64,000 bases of DNA. Origin: an uncultured Oscillospiraceae bacterium (GTDB lineage: Bacteria; Bacillota; Clostridia; Oscillospirales; Oscillospiraceae). Positions 51,548 through 59,992 of this stretch are shown here, piece by piece. The stretch spans positions 1 to 64,000 of the forward strand of contig CAAGBT010000025.1 in assembly GCA_900768135.1 (NCBI GenBank). The letters are read 5' to 3'. Position 1 is the first letter of the stretch. Every line of letters begins with the position of its first letter. The position numbers were made by a program, and so were the translations under genes. The notes below the pieces were generated by a model. The model was not told the origin of the DNA. It saw only the letters and a list, made by a program, of their open reading frames with translations, and did not search any database.

Positions 51548-52792
51548 ATGAAGAAGCTTCTTGCGATCCTGCTGTCCGTCATTATGGTTCTGTCCCTCGT
51601 TGCCTGCGGCGACAAGGCCGAGGACGAGACCCCCGGCAACGACGATCAGCAGACCACCGATGAGGTCAAAACCGTCAAGGTCGGCCTGATCTGCATCGGT
51701 GACGAAAACGACCAGGGCTACACCTACAACTTTATCCGCGGCAAGGAAGCCGCCACGGAAGAGCTTGCCGCCAAGGGCATCAACGTTGAGTGGGTCGTCA
51801 AGTACAACATCGGCGAAGATTCCACCTGCGAGGACGCCAACATCGAGCTGGCTGAAGAAGGCTGCGAGATCATCTTCAACAACTCCTACGGCTTCGAGCC
51901 GTTCATGCTCAAGGTCGCTCCCGACTATCCCGCGATCCAGTTTGTCGGCTGCACCAACCAGGGTTCCTGGGGCGATGACCTTGCCAACACCCACAACGCC
52001 TTTGCCAACATCTACGAGGGCCGTTACCTCGCCGGTGTTGCCGCCGGTATGAAGCTCCAGCAGCTCATCGACGAAGGCACCATCAAGCCCGAAGAGGCTG
52101 TCATCGGCTACGTTGGCGCGTACTCCTTTGCCGAAGTCATCTCCGGTATGACCTCCTACTTCCTGGGCGCCCGCTCCGTCTGCCCGAGCGCGACCATGAA
52201 GGTCCAGTTCGTCGGCTCCTGGTCCGACGCCACTGAGGAATCCAACGCCGCGTCCGCCCTGTGCGACCTCGGCTGCAAGATCATCTCCCAGCACTCCGAC
52301 AACACCACCCCCGCCACCATGGCGCAGTCCAAGGGCGCGTTCCACACCGGCTACAACAACGACATGACCGGCGTTGCTCCCGAGGCCTCCATCATCGGCT
52401 GCCGCATCGACTGGGCCCCGTACTTCGTCTATGCCATCGAGGCTGTTGCCAACGGTCAGGAATTCGATCAGGACTTCTGCAAGGGCTATGCTGACGGCAG
52501 CGTTGTTCTGACGACGCTGAACGAGGCCATCGCCGCTCCCGGCACCGCTGAAAAGCTCGCCGAGGTCGAGGCCGGCCTGAAGGACGGCTCCATCCAGGTG
52601 TTCGACACCTCCACCTTCACCGTAAACGGCGAGGCGCTGACCTCCGCGTTTGCGCTCGACACCGACGGCGACTTCACCCCCGACTCCGAGCAGGCCGTGT
52701 TCGACGGCGCCTTCCACGAGTCCTACTTCCAGTCCGCTCCTTACTTCGCCATCCAGATCGATGGCATCGAGTGGCTGAACTCCGCGTTCTAA
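51548..52792 (+). CDS. BMP-family substrate-binding lipoprotein of a nucleoside/purine ABC importer
   Basis: A 414-residue exported lipoprotein. The signal peptide MKKLLAILLSVIMVLSLVAC ends in a lipobox, with lipidation at Cys20. The mature part is a BMP/PnrA-type binding protein: VKVGLICIGDENDQGYTYNF, EIIFNNSYGFEPFMLKVA, FANIYEGRYLAGVAAGM and VGAYSFAEVISGMTSYFLG. The family binds purine nucleosides or related molecules. The context predicts a purine base, nucleoside or oxopurine as ligand. It is followed by a terminator, allowing higher expression than the rest of the transporter, as is usual for binding proteins. Confidence 0.92.
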   Translation: MKKLLAILLSVIMVLSLVACGDKAEDETPGNDDQQTTDEVKTVKVGLICIGDENDQGYTYNFIRGKEAATEELAAKGINVEWVVKYNIGEDSTCEDANIELAEEGCEIIFNNSYGFEPFMLKVAPDYPAIQFVGCTNQGSWGDDLANTHNAFANIYEGRYLAGVAAGMKLQQLIDEGTIKPEEAVIGYVGAYSFAEVISGMTSYFLGARSVCPSATMKVQFVGSWSDATEESNAASALCDLGCKIISQHSDNTTPATMAQSKGAFHTGYNNDMTGVAPEASIIGCRIDWAPYFVYAIEAVANGQEFDQDFCKGYADGSVVLTTLNEAIAAPGTAEKLAEVEAGLKDGSIQVFDTSTFTVNGEALTSAFALDTDGDFTPDSEQAVFDGAFHESYFQSAPYFAIQIDGIEWLNSAF

Positions 52793-52813
52793 GTCAACGC
52801 TCTGTACATTCCT

Positions 52814-52846
52814 GAGAGAGCTGCCTGCGGGCAGCTCTCTCTTTTT
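52814..52846 (+). terminator. intrinsic terminator after the binding protein gene
   Basis: GAGAGAGCTGCC and GGCAGCTCTCTC form a 12-bp stem around TGCG, with TTTTTG following. Confidence 0.85.
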
Positions 52847-52943
52847 GCAGCTTTTCCAGAAAAAAAGTAAGGCCATCAAACTTTTTGTTGATTTTCCCAT
52901 TTTTTCCGCAGTACTTTTGATGGATTCGCCGATAGCTTTTTCA

Positions 52944-52972
52944 TTTACATCCCTGTCGAATCATGTTATGAT
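52944..52972 (+). promoter_or_regulatory. sigma-A promoter of the ABC ATPase-permease operon
   Basis: TTTACA (52944-52949) and TATGAT (52967-52972) are 17 bp apart. The 80-nt leader includes a small hairpin (CGGAG / CTCCG near 52999-53020). Confidence 0.65.
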
Positions 52973-53060
52973 AGATGTTGAATAATCAGACATTTATCGG
53001 AGCCTCTCCCTTTTCTCCGGTAAGGTGGCTGCAGCCTTAGAAAGAAAGGATGACAGAACC

Positions 53061-54605
53061 TTGGACAACAAATGTGCAGTTGAACTCAGACACATCACCA
53101 AGCGCTTCGGCAAGGTCGTTGCAAACGACAGCATCGACCTGACCATCAACCGCGGCGAGATCCTCTCCCTGCTCGGCGAAAACGGCAGCGGCAAAACTAC
53201 GCTGATGAACATGCTTGCCGGCATCTACTTCCCCGATGAGGGCGAGATCTATGTCAACGGCGTACTCACCTCCATCCGCTCGCCGAAGGACGCCTTCGAT
53301 AATCACATCGGCATGATCCACCAGCACTACAAGCTTGTCGATGTGTTCACCGCGGCGGAGAATATCGTCCTCGGCCTCGACGAGCCGGGCAAGCTCGACA
53401 TCAAGGCCGCCAACGCGAAGGTCAAGGAGATCTGCGACCGCTACGGCTTCGACATCGACCCCGCAAAGAAGATTTACGATATGTCCGTCTCCCAGAAGCA
53501 GACGGTCGAGATCGTCAAGGTCCTCTACCGCGGCGCGGACACGCTGATCCTGGACGAGCCGACCGCCGTCCTCACCCCGCAGGAGACGGAAAAGCTCTTC
53601 AACGTGCTGCGCAATATGCGCGCTGACGGCAAGGCCATCGTCATCATCACCCACAAGCTGCACGAGGTCATGTCCCTTTCCGACAAGGTCGCCGTGCTGC
53701 GCAAGGGGCAGTACATCGGCACCGTCAACACCGCCGAGACCAATCCCCAAGCGCTGACCGACATGATGGTCGGCCACGCCGTCACGCTGAATATCGACCG
53801 CCCGCGCTACGAGCATCCTGTCCCGCGCCTGACGCTTGACGGCGTCACCTGCTTTGACGGCGAAGGCGTCGCCCGGCTCGACCATGTGTCCTTTACCGCC
53901 ATGGGCGGCGAGATTCTTGGCGTTGCGGGCATCGCCGGCAGCGGTCAGCGCGAGCTGCTCGAGTCCATCGCCGGTCTCTATCCCGTCGCCGAGGGCAGCA
54001 TTCGCTACACGCCCGAGGGCGCGGCAGAGTCCGAGCTTGTCGGCAAGACGCCCATGCAGATCAAAAAATCCGGCGTGGCGCTCGCCTTCGTTCCCGAGGA
54101 CCGTCTGGGCATGGGCCTGGTCGGCTCGATGGGCATGACGGGCAACATGATGCTCCGCTCGTGGAAGAAGGGCAAGGGCGTGTTCGTCAACCGCAAGGAT
54201 CCCAACGAGCTTGCCATGAGCATCTGGAAGGAGCTTGAGGTCGTGACCCCCAGCACGGAATTTCCCGTGCGCCGTATGTCCGGCGGCAATGTACAGAAGG
54301 TGCTGGTCGGGCGCGAGATCGCTTCCGCGCCGAACGTGCTGATGTCTGCCTACGCTGTGCGCGGCCTGGACATCAACACCTCTTACACCATCTACAACCT
54401 CATGACCGAGCAGAAGATGAAGGGCGTGGCCGTTATCTTCGTCGGCGAGGATCTGGACGTGCTGCTGGAGCTGTGCGACCGCATCCTCGTCCTCTGCGGC
54501 GGCAAGGTCAGCGGCATTGTGGACGCCCGCACCACCACCAAAGAAGAGATCGGCCTGATGATGACCCGCATTGGCGGCGGAAAGGAGGAGGCAGTTCATG
54601 CATAA
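53061..54605 (+). CDS. ABC transporter ATPase with two nucleotide-binding domains (YufO-like)
   Basis: A 514-residue double ATPase of the simple-sugar/nucleoside class. The first domain has Walker A GENGSGKTTLMNML, signature-like MSVSQKQTVEIVK and Walker B TLILDEPTAVLTP. The second has the degenerate Walker A GIAGSGQRELLESI, signature MSGGNVQKVLVGREI and an unusual Walker B region VLMSAYAVRGLDI. Only the first site looks catalytic. It powers the two downstream permeases. I start at TTG 53061, with GAAAGGATG upstream; GTG 53025 is the alternative. Confidence 0.92.
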   Translation: MDNKCAVELRHITKRFGKVVANDSIDLTINRGEILSLLGENGSGKTTLMNMLAGIYFPDEGEIYVNGVLTSIRSPKDAFDNHIGMIHQHYKLVDVFTAAENIVLGLDEPGKLDIKAANAKVKEICDRYGFDIDPAKKIYDMSVSQKQTVEIVKVLYRGADTLILDEPTAVLTPQETEKLFNVLRNMRADGKAIVIITHKLHEVMSLSDKVAVLRKGQYIGTVNTAETNPQALTDMMVGHAVTLNIDRPRYEHPVPRLTLDGVTCFDGEGVARLDHVSFTAMGGEILGVAGIAGSGQRELLESIAGLYPVAEGSIRYTPEGAAESELVGKTPMQIKKSGVALAFVPEDRLGMGLVGSMGMTGNMMLRSWKKGKGVFVNRKDPNELAMSIWKELEVVTPSTEFPVRRMSGGNVQKVLVGREIASAPNVLMSAYAVRGLDINTSYTIYNLMTEQKMKGVAVIFVGEDLDVLLELCDRILVLCGGKVSGIVDARTTTKEEIGLMMTRIGGGKEEAVHA

Positions 54606-55707
54606 CGAGAATAAAGTACCCCTGATCCGTCTCGCCAAGCACGACATGATGGAGCCGTGGAAGGTCTGGTGCATCCGCCTTGCCTCCATTGTCGTGGCGC
54701 TGATCCTCGGCGGTCTCGTGATGATGATCGCCCTGCCGGACGGCGCAAGCCCCATCACTGGCTACGCCACCATCATCACCGGCGCGCTGGGCAAAAAGAC
54801 CGCCATCCGCCAGACCGTTAAGCTTGCCGTGCCGCTGCTGGGCTGCGCGCTGGCCATCGCCCCGTGCTTCAAGATGCGCTTCTGGAACATCGGCGCCGAG
54901 GGTCAGATCACCGCAGGCGCCATCGCAGCCAGCTACTTTGCCCTCTACTGGGTCGGCAAGGTGCCGTCCGCGCTGCTGCTGATCATCATGGGCGTTGCGG
55001 GCGCCATCGCCGGCGGTCTGTGGGCGCTGATCCCCGCCTTTTTCAAGGCGAAATGGAACACCAACGAAACGCTCTTCACCCTGATGATGAACTACATCAT
55101 CATCGGCGTGGTCCGCTGGCTGCAGGGCGGTCCGTGGGAGGGCCGTCCCGGCTCGCAGATCATCCCGCAGTTCGACAGAGCCGCGACACTGCCGAAGGTT
55201 CTCGGCGTTCACTGCGGCTGGATCATCGTGCTGATTCTGGTCGTGTTCATGCACATCTACATGAACCACACCAAGCACGGCTACGAGATCGCCGTCATCG
55301 GCGATTCCATCAACACCGCGCGCTACGCGGGCATGAATGTCGGCCATGTGATGATGCGCACCATGTTCCTCTCCGGCGCGATCTCCGGCCTGGTGGGCTT
55401 TATCGTCGCCTCCGGCGCGAATACCACGCTGTATGACGGCGTGGCCGCAGGCGTGGGCTTCACGTCCATCACGGTTGCGTGGCTCAGCCAGCTCAACGCC
55501 TTTGCCATGATCGTCATCTCGCTGATGCTTGCTGTCATCTCCAAGGGTGCAGAAACGCTTCAGACCCGCCTTGCCGTCCCCGCTTCCATTTCCGATATTA
55601 TTACCGGCATCCTGCTGTTCTGTATGCTCGGCTGCGAATTCTTTATCAACTACAGGCTGATCTTCCGTTCGACAAAACCCGAACCCGAAAAGGAGGCGGC
55701 AAAATAA
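54598..55707 (+). CDS. ABC transporter permease 1 (YufP-like, purine/nucleoside importer)
   Basis: A 369-residue permease of the BPD_transp_2 family with about nine or ten membrane helices. RFWNIGAEGQITAGAIAA and WNTNETLFTLMMNYIIIG are diagnostic of the nucleoside-type permeases such as NupB/YufP. The start ATG 54598 overlaps the ATPase stop by 8 bp and has AAAGGAGGAGG upstream, so the two are translationally coupled. It pairs with the next gene to form the membrane channel. Confidence 0.93.
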   Translation: MHNENKVPLIRLAKHDMMEPWKVWCIRLASIVVALILGGLVMMIALPDGASPITGYATIITGALGKKTAIRQTVKLAVPLLGCALAIAPCFKMRFWNIGAEGQITAGAIAASYFALYWVGKVPSALLLIIMGVAGAIAGGLWALIPAFFKAKWNTNETLFTLMMNYIIIGVVRWLQGGPWEGRPGSQIIPQFDRAATLPKVLGVHCGWIIVLILVVFMHIYMNHTKHGYEIAVIGDSINTARYAGMNVGHVMMRTMFLSGAISGLVGFIVASGANTTLYDGVAAGVGFTSITVAWLSQLNAFAMIVISLMLAVISKGAETLQTRLAVPASISDIITGILLFCMLGCEFFINYRLIFRSTKPEPEKEAAK

Positions 55708-56699
55708 TGACTGACTTCGCTACGCTTATCATTACGCTCATCATCGCCGCCATTACTTACGGCACGCCGCTGCTGTTCGGTACGCTCGGCGAGATCCTCA
55801 CGGAAAAATCTGGCAACCTCAATCTGGGCGTTGAGGGTATCATGTTCATGGGCGGCGCAATGGGACTTGGCGGCGTATACTACTACGAAAAGTTTTCCGC
55901 CGCGCCCAACGGCTACTTCGCCATCTTCATCGGCATCCTCTGCGCGTTTCTCGCAGGCGCGCTTGCTTCGCTGATCTTCAGCTTCCTGACGATCACGCTG
56001 CGCGCCAACCAGAATGTTACGGGCCTCGCCCTGTCGATCTTCGGCACCGGCGTTGGCCAGTTCATTGGCGAATATATGCGCGTAAGCGAAAACGGCTATA
56101 TTTCCGTGAGCAATATGCTCAAGGGCTATTTCCAGAATCCTCCCTTTCCCAAGGCAATGCAGGATATCCCCTATATCGGCGGCATTCTGTTTGGCAACAG
56201 CTTTTTCTTCTATCTCTCCGTCATCTGCGCCGTCGCGCTGTTCTACTATCTGAACAAAACACGCAGCGGCCTGTATCTGCGCAGCGTGGGTGAAAGCCCC
56301 GCCACGGCCGACGCTGCCGGCATCAGCGTCACGCGCTACAAGTACCTCGCCACCGTGATCGGCGGCGGTATCAGCGCCATCGGCGGCATGGTCTATATCA
56401 TGACGATCGCGGGCGGCGTGTGGAATCACGAGGGCCTGTCCGGTGTGGGCTGGCTTGCCGTTGCGCTGGTCATCTTCTGCCTGTGGCGTCCGCTCAGCGC
56501 CATCTGGGGCAGCGTGCTGTTCGGCGCGCTGATGATCCTGTATCTGCGCCTGGTGGTGGCGTTCATCCCCACGCAGCTCTACAAGATCCTGCCTTATGTG
56601 GTCACGGTCATCGTGCTGATCATTTCCAGTATGCGCAACAACAAAGAAAAGCAGCCCCCCGCCTCGCTGGGACTGAACTACTTCCGCGAGGAACGCTAA
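55707..56699 (+). CDS. ABC transporter permease 2 (YufQ-like, purine/nucleoside importer)
   Basis: A 330-residue permease of the same family. TLGEILTEKSGNLNLGVEG is the signature of the second nucleoside-type permease (NupC/YufQ). TLRANQNVTGLALSIFGTGV and the SVGESPATADAAGISVTRYKY coupling region are also seen. Its ATG shares a base with the stop of permease 1 (TAATG overlap), and AAAAGGAGG lies upstream. It completes the importer with the BMP protein and the ATPase. Confidence 0.93.
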   Translation: MTDFATLIITLIIAAITYGTPLLFGTLGEILTEKSGNLNLGVEGIMFMGGAMGLGGVYYYEKFSAAPNGYFAIFIGILCAFLAGALASLIFSFLTITLRANQNVTGLALSIFGTGVGQFIGEYMRVSENGYISVSNMLKGYFQNPPFPKAMQDIPYIGGILFGNSFFFYLSVICAVALFYYLNKTRSGLYLRSVGESPATADAAGISVTRYKYLATVIGGGISAIGGMVYIMTIAGGVWNHEGLSGVGWLAVALVIFCLWRPLSAIWGSVLFGALMILYLRLVVAFIPTQLYKILPYVVTVIVLIISSMRNNKEKQPPASLGLNYFREER

Positions 56700-56705
56700 C
56701 GCTTT

Positions 56706-56739
56706 CAAAAACGGCAACCGAAACGGTTGCCGTTTTTGA
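56706..56739 (+). terminator. intrinsic terminator after the transporter operon
   Basis: CAAAAACGGCAACCG and CGGTTGCCGTTTTTG form a stem of about 14 bp around AAA. It lies only 15 bp before the next start codon, so readthrough may still express the deaminase gene. Confidence 0.8.
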
Positions 56740-56753
56740 GTAAGGAGAACATT

Positions 56754-58112
56754 ATGTCTACTCTGCTCATCAAAAACATCCGCACGCTCGTCTCATGCGA
56801 CGAAAACGACGCCGTGTATGAAAACGTCGATCTTTATGCCGACGGCGGCTTTATCCGCGCCATCGGCCCCTCCCTGCCCTGCACGGCGGATCGGATCATC
56901 GATGCGAGCCATATGCTCTGCTATCCGGGACTCGTCAACACGCACCACCACCTCTACCAGATCTTTTCCCGCAATCTGCCAGAGGTGCAAAACATGGAGC
57001 TGTTCGACTGGCTCAAAACGCTGTATGAGATCTGGAAAAACCTTGACGAAGACGTTATCCGTCTCTCCACGCTCACCGGCCTTGGCGAGCTGATGAAGCA
57101 CGGCAGCACGACCTGCTTTGACCACCACTACGTATTTCCCAGCGCCTCCGGCGACCTGATCGGCGCGCAGTTTGCCGCTTCCGACGAGATCGGCGCAAGA
57201 ATGTACGCCTCGCGCGGCAGCATGGATCTCTCCGTTAAGGACGGCGGCCTGCCGCCCGACAGCGTGGTGCAGACGGTCGATGCGATCATGCAGGACTCCA
57301 TCCGCGTCATCGAAGCATACCACGACAGCTCCTTCGGCGCAATGCACCGCGTTGCGCTTGCTCCCTGCTCACCGTTCTCCGTTTCGGCGGATCTGCTGCG
57401 CGAGAGCGCCGTGCTGGCGCGCCAGTACGGCGTCCGCCTGCACACGCACCTGTGTGAGACGAAGGACGAGGAAGCCTTCATGCTCGCGCGCGAGGGCGTC
57501 CGCCCGCTCGAGTACATGGAGCGCCTCGGCTGGACGGGCAGCGACGTATGGTTTGCCCACGGCATCCACTTTAACGACGAGGAGCTGCGCGTGCTGGCGG
57601 AAACGCAGACCGGCGTAGCCCATTGCCCGATCTCAAACATGAAGCTTGCGTCCGGCATCGCGCGCATTCCCGAAATGCTGCGGCTCGGCGTGCCGGTCGG
57701 CCTTGCCGTGGACGGGTCCGCCTCAAACGACGGGTCATCGCTGATGGAGGAGCTGCGCGTTTCGTACCTGCTGCACCGCCTGAATGCGAGCAAGGCTGCC
57801 CCCAGCGGCTACGACCTGCTCAAAATGGCTACGCGCGGCAGCGCGCGTCTGCTTGGCCGCAGCGATGACATTGGCTCGCTCGAGGTTGGCAAATGCTGCG
57901 ACCTCTTTATGATCGACTCGCGCAGGCTGGAGCTGGTCGGCTCCTGCTTTGACCCGAAGAGCGTGCTTGGCACCGTCGGCGTGCGCGGCGCGGTGGATTA
58001 CACCATCGTGCAGGGGCGCGTTACTGTGGAGCATGGGCGGCTCGTTACGGTGGACGAGGCCGCGCTCGCGCAGGCAGCAGAGGCTAAATGCCGCGCTTAC
58101 CTTGGGAGGTAG
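56754..58112 (+). CDS. 8-oxoguanine deaminase-like amidohydrolase
   Basis: A 452-residue deaminase of the AtzB/TrzN-type amidohydrolase group. Motifs: GLVNTHHHLYQIFSRNLPEV (H64 and H66 as the HxH pair), MELFDWLKTLYEIW, GSTTCFDHHYVFP, HTHLCETKDEEAFML, WFAHGIHF and LAVDGSASNDGS. The NTHHHLYQ and ELFDWLKTLY segments are typical of 8-oxoguanine deaminases, which give urate and ammonia. That product would feed the neighbouring pathway. Guanine or another oxopurine is the alternative. It has ribosome-binding site AAGGAG. Confidence 0.88.
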   Translation: MSTLLIKNIRTLVSCDENDAVYENVDLYADGGFIRAIGPSLPCTADRIIDASHMLCYPGLVNTHHHLYQIFSRNLPEVQNMELFDWLKTLYEIWKNLDEDVIRLSTLTGLGELMKHGSTTCFDHHYVFPSASGDLIGAQFAASDEIGARMYASRGSMDLSVKDGGLPPDSVVQTVDAIMQDSIRVIEAYHDSSFGAMHRVALAPCSPFSVSADLLRESAVLARQYGVRLHTHLCETKDEEAFMLAREGVRPLEYMERLGWTGSDVWFAHGIHFNDEELRVLAETQTGVAHCPISNMKLASGIARIPEMLRLGVPVGLAVDGSASNDGSSLMEELRVSYLLHRLNASKAAPSGYDLLKMATRGSARLLGRSDDIGSLEVGKCCDLFMIDSRRLELVGSCFDPKSVLGTVGVRGAVDYTIVQGRVTVEHGRLVTVDEAALAQAAEAKCRAYLGR

Positions 58113-58118
58113 CACGGC

Positions 58119-58400
58119 ATGACAGTCGAGATCGTATGCGGCGATATCTCCTCGCTCCCCTCCTCCGAGCAGGCCGCCGGGCTGCTGGCCGTTTCCGGCA
58201 GCGATACGCTTGCTCTCGCCTGCGCGGACAGCACTCCGCGCACGGCCTACCGCGTTTTACGCACAGTGATGGATTACGGCTATACGCACGCGCAGCCCGC
58301 GCAGGTGCGTCTTGTCTGTGCGGATGAGGCAGTCTATAAAAGCTACCGATTCCAGTGGAATATGTGGTATGCAGCACACAAGCCCGAACACAGCGACTGA
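58119..58400 (+). CDS. small protein resembling the edges of a macro domain
   Basis: A 93-residue protein starting 6 bp after the deaminase stop with GGGAGG upstream, hence translated with it. The N terminus MTVEIVCGDISSL resembles the opening strand of macro domains. The C-terminal half, AYRVLRTVMDYGYTHAQPAQ then VRLVCADEAVYKSYRF, resembles the closing helix-strand-helix. The Asn- and Gly-rich ADP-ribose-binding middle of true macro domains is absent. It is either a reduced descendant or an unrelated protein. The function is unknown. Confidence 0.65.
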   Translation: MTVEIVCGDISSLPSSEQAAGLLAVSGSDTLALACADSTPRTAYRVLRTVMDYGYTHAQPAQVRLVCADEAVYKSYRFQWNMWYAAHKPEHSD

Positions 58401-58436
58401 AAAAATGAGCGCAAAGGTTTCTCCTTTGCGCTCATT
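58400..58436 (-). terminator. terminator of the glycosyltransferase gene
   Basis: AATGAGCGCAAAGG and CCTTTGCGCTCATT form a 14-bp stem. The T-run lies on the minus strand (TTTTTC after the stem), and only a weak one exists on the plus strand. Confidence 0.75.
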
Positions 58437-58447
58437 CTGCTGTTTAC

Positions 58448-59857
58448 TTACAAATAGCGGTCCATCTTTTGCAGGATCGTTTCGTACAGGTCGGATATCC
58501 CCCGTTTTGTTCCCTGCAGCAGCTGCTGCATTCCCGCGCGTGAATGGGCGATGGTTTTCTCCGCTTCGCGCTGCTCCCGCCTCAGCCCTTCGGCGACCTG
58601 CTCCTGCAGCTCGCCAATGGCGGCAAACGCCTCCATCAGACTGCCCTGCGTCTTGAAGAACTCATCGCTGAGGCGCTCGTGCCTGGGATACCGCCCGCTG
58701 CGGTAGTTGTCGATCACGACCTCATAGCGCGCCATCGCGCGCTCTACCGCCGTCTCCCACGAAATATACAGCTCACGCTGAGCGTTTTCTCCCACCGCCC
58801 GCATGGTCTCCGGAGCGCGGCACAGCTCGGAGAGCTTTGCCGCCATCGCCTCGGCATTTTCATCGATCAGAAAGCCGTTGCGTCCATCGCTCACGCCCTC
58901 GGCCGCGCAGGAAGCGCGGATCATCACCGTTGCGGTACCGCTTGCAGCAGCCTCGCGCACCACCAGACCATTGGTATCAAACGTTGAAGGAAAAAGGAAA
59001 AGGTCTGCGCGGCTGTACCACGCACGCAGCGTTTCGCGCGCAGAGATCGCGCCGGTAAAAAAGCAGCGATCCGAGAGGCCCTGCTCCTCCGCATAGGCGC
59101 GGATCTCCGCGCCGTCCGCGCCATCGCCGACAAAGACCATGCGGAAATCCGTCCCGCTCTCGCGCAGCGTTTTCAGCGCGTCAAGGATAATTCGGATGCC
59201 CTTGTACCACATCAGCCGCCCGACAAAAAGGAATACCGGCGTCCCCTGCGGCAGGTCGTAATCCGCCGTTGCTGCGGCGATCGCTGCGCCGGACGACACG
59301 CCGCGCGGCACATCCACGCCGTTTTCCATCACGATATAATCGCCCTCGTAGCCAAGCGAGCGCAGATTTTCCCCCGCGCCGCGGCTGACAACCCACACCT
59401 CATCGCAGCTTTCCACATTCTGCACCAGCGCGCGGATGGCGCTCTCCTGCAAAAGCCTGCTGCGTACCGCCCGGGCGATGTCGATATCGTATTTGGTGTG
59501 ATAGGTCAGCACCAGCGGCGCATCTACCGCCGCGCGCAGCGAACGCGCCAGCAGACAAGACGTAATGGGGCAGTGCGTATGCAGCACGCTGACTTTTTGT
59601 CCTTCAAGCACGCGGGCCGTCTCCGGAGAAAAGGGGTATCCCGCAACATAACCCACAAGCCTGCGCGTGTCGATGCTCGGGTAGCGCAGCACGGGAAACG
59701 GGAAAGCGCTGTCGTCTGCGCCGGGAACAGACGGCGTAACAACAATGGCGCGCGAGCCGTGTGTGCTGATCGTTCTGGCATAGTTGACTACAGCGTTTGC
59801 CACGCCATCGATCGCAGGCGGAAAGGAATCGTTCAAAAGGCAGATGGTATTTTCCAT
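58448..59857 (-). CDS. GT4-family glycosyltransferase
   Basis: A 469-residue retaining glycosyltransferase with two Rossmann domains. CLLNDSFPPAIDGVANAV opens the acceptor domain and VSVLHTHCPITSCLLAR follows. The donor domain shows FLFVGRLMWYKGIRIILDAL and FPSTFDTNGLVVREAAASGT, the latter being the GT4 E-x7-E-like region. The C-terminal 70 residues form a charged helix (LQEQVAEGLRREQREAEKTI). The overall pattern is close to glycolipid mannosyl- or glucosyltransferases. ATG 59857 has AGGAGGG upstream. Donor and acceptor are unknown. Confidence 0.88.
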   Translation of the reverse strand: MENTICLLNDSFPPAIDGVANAVVNYARTISTHGSRAIVVTPSVPGADDSAFPFPVLRYPSIDTRRLVGYVAGYPFSPETARVLEGQKVSVLHTHCPITSCLLARSLRAAVDAPLVLTYHTKYDIDIARAVRSRLLQESAIRALVQNVESCDEVWVVSRGAGENLRSLGYEGDYIVMENGVDVPRGVSSGAAIAAATADYDLPQGTPVFLFVGRLMWYKGIRIILDALKTLRESGTDFRMVFVGDGADGAEIRAYAEEQGLSDRCFFTGAISARETLRAWYSRADLFLFPSTFDTNGLVVREAAASGTATVMIRASCAAEGVSDGRNGFLIDENAEAMAAKLSELCRAPETMRAVGENAQRELYISWETAVERAMARYEVVIDNYRSGRYPRHERLSDEFFKTQGSLMEAFAAIGELQEQVAEGLRREQREAEKTIAHSRAGMQQLLQGTKRGISDLYETILQKMDRYL

Positions 59858-59905
59858 GGCGCCGCCCTCCTGAATGATAAAGTTCCGGTGCATACCGGTT
59901 TCTGC

Positions 59906-59948
59906 ATTCAGTATACCATCTCCGGAAAAAATATGGTATACTGAATGT
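59906..59948. promoter_or_regulatory. perfect 15-bp inverted repeat carrying TATACT on both strands
   Basis: CATTCAGTATACCAT (59906-59920) and its exact reverse complement (59934-59948) are separated by 13 nt, between divergent genes. Each outward-facing strand shows GGTATACTG, the -10 form used by several promoters in this window. It may be a pair of mirrored promoters and/or an operator. Confidence 0.65.
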
Positions 59949-59992
59949 GAATTTTACGCTCTGTTTGCAGCTGCGAAAAAGGAGGAATATCC

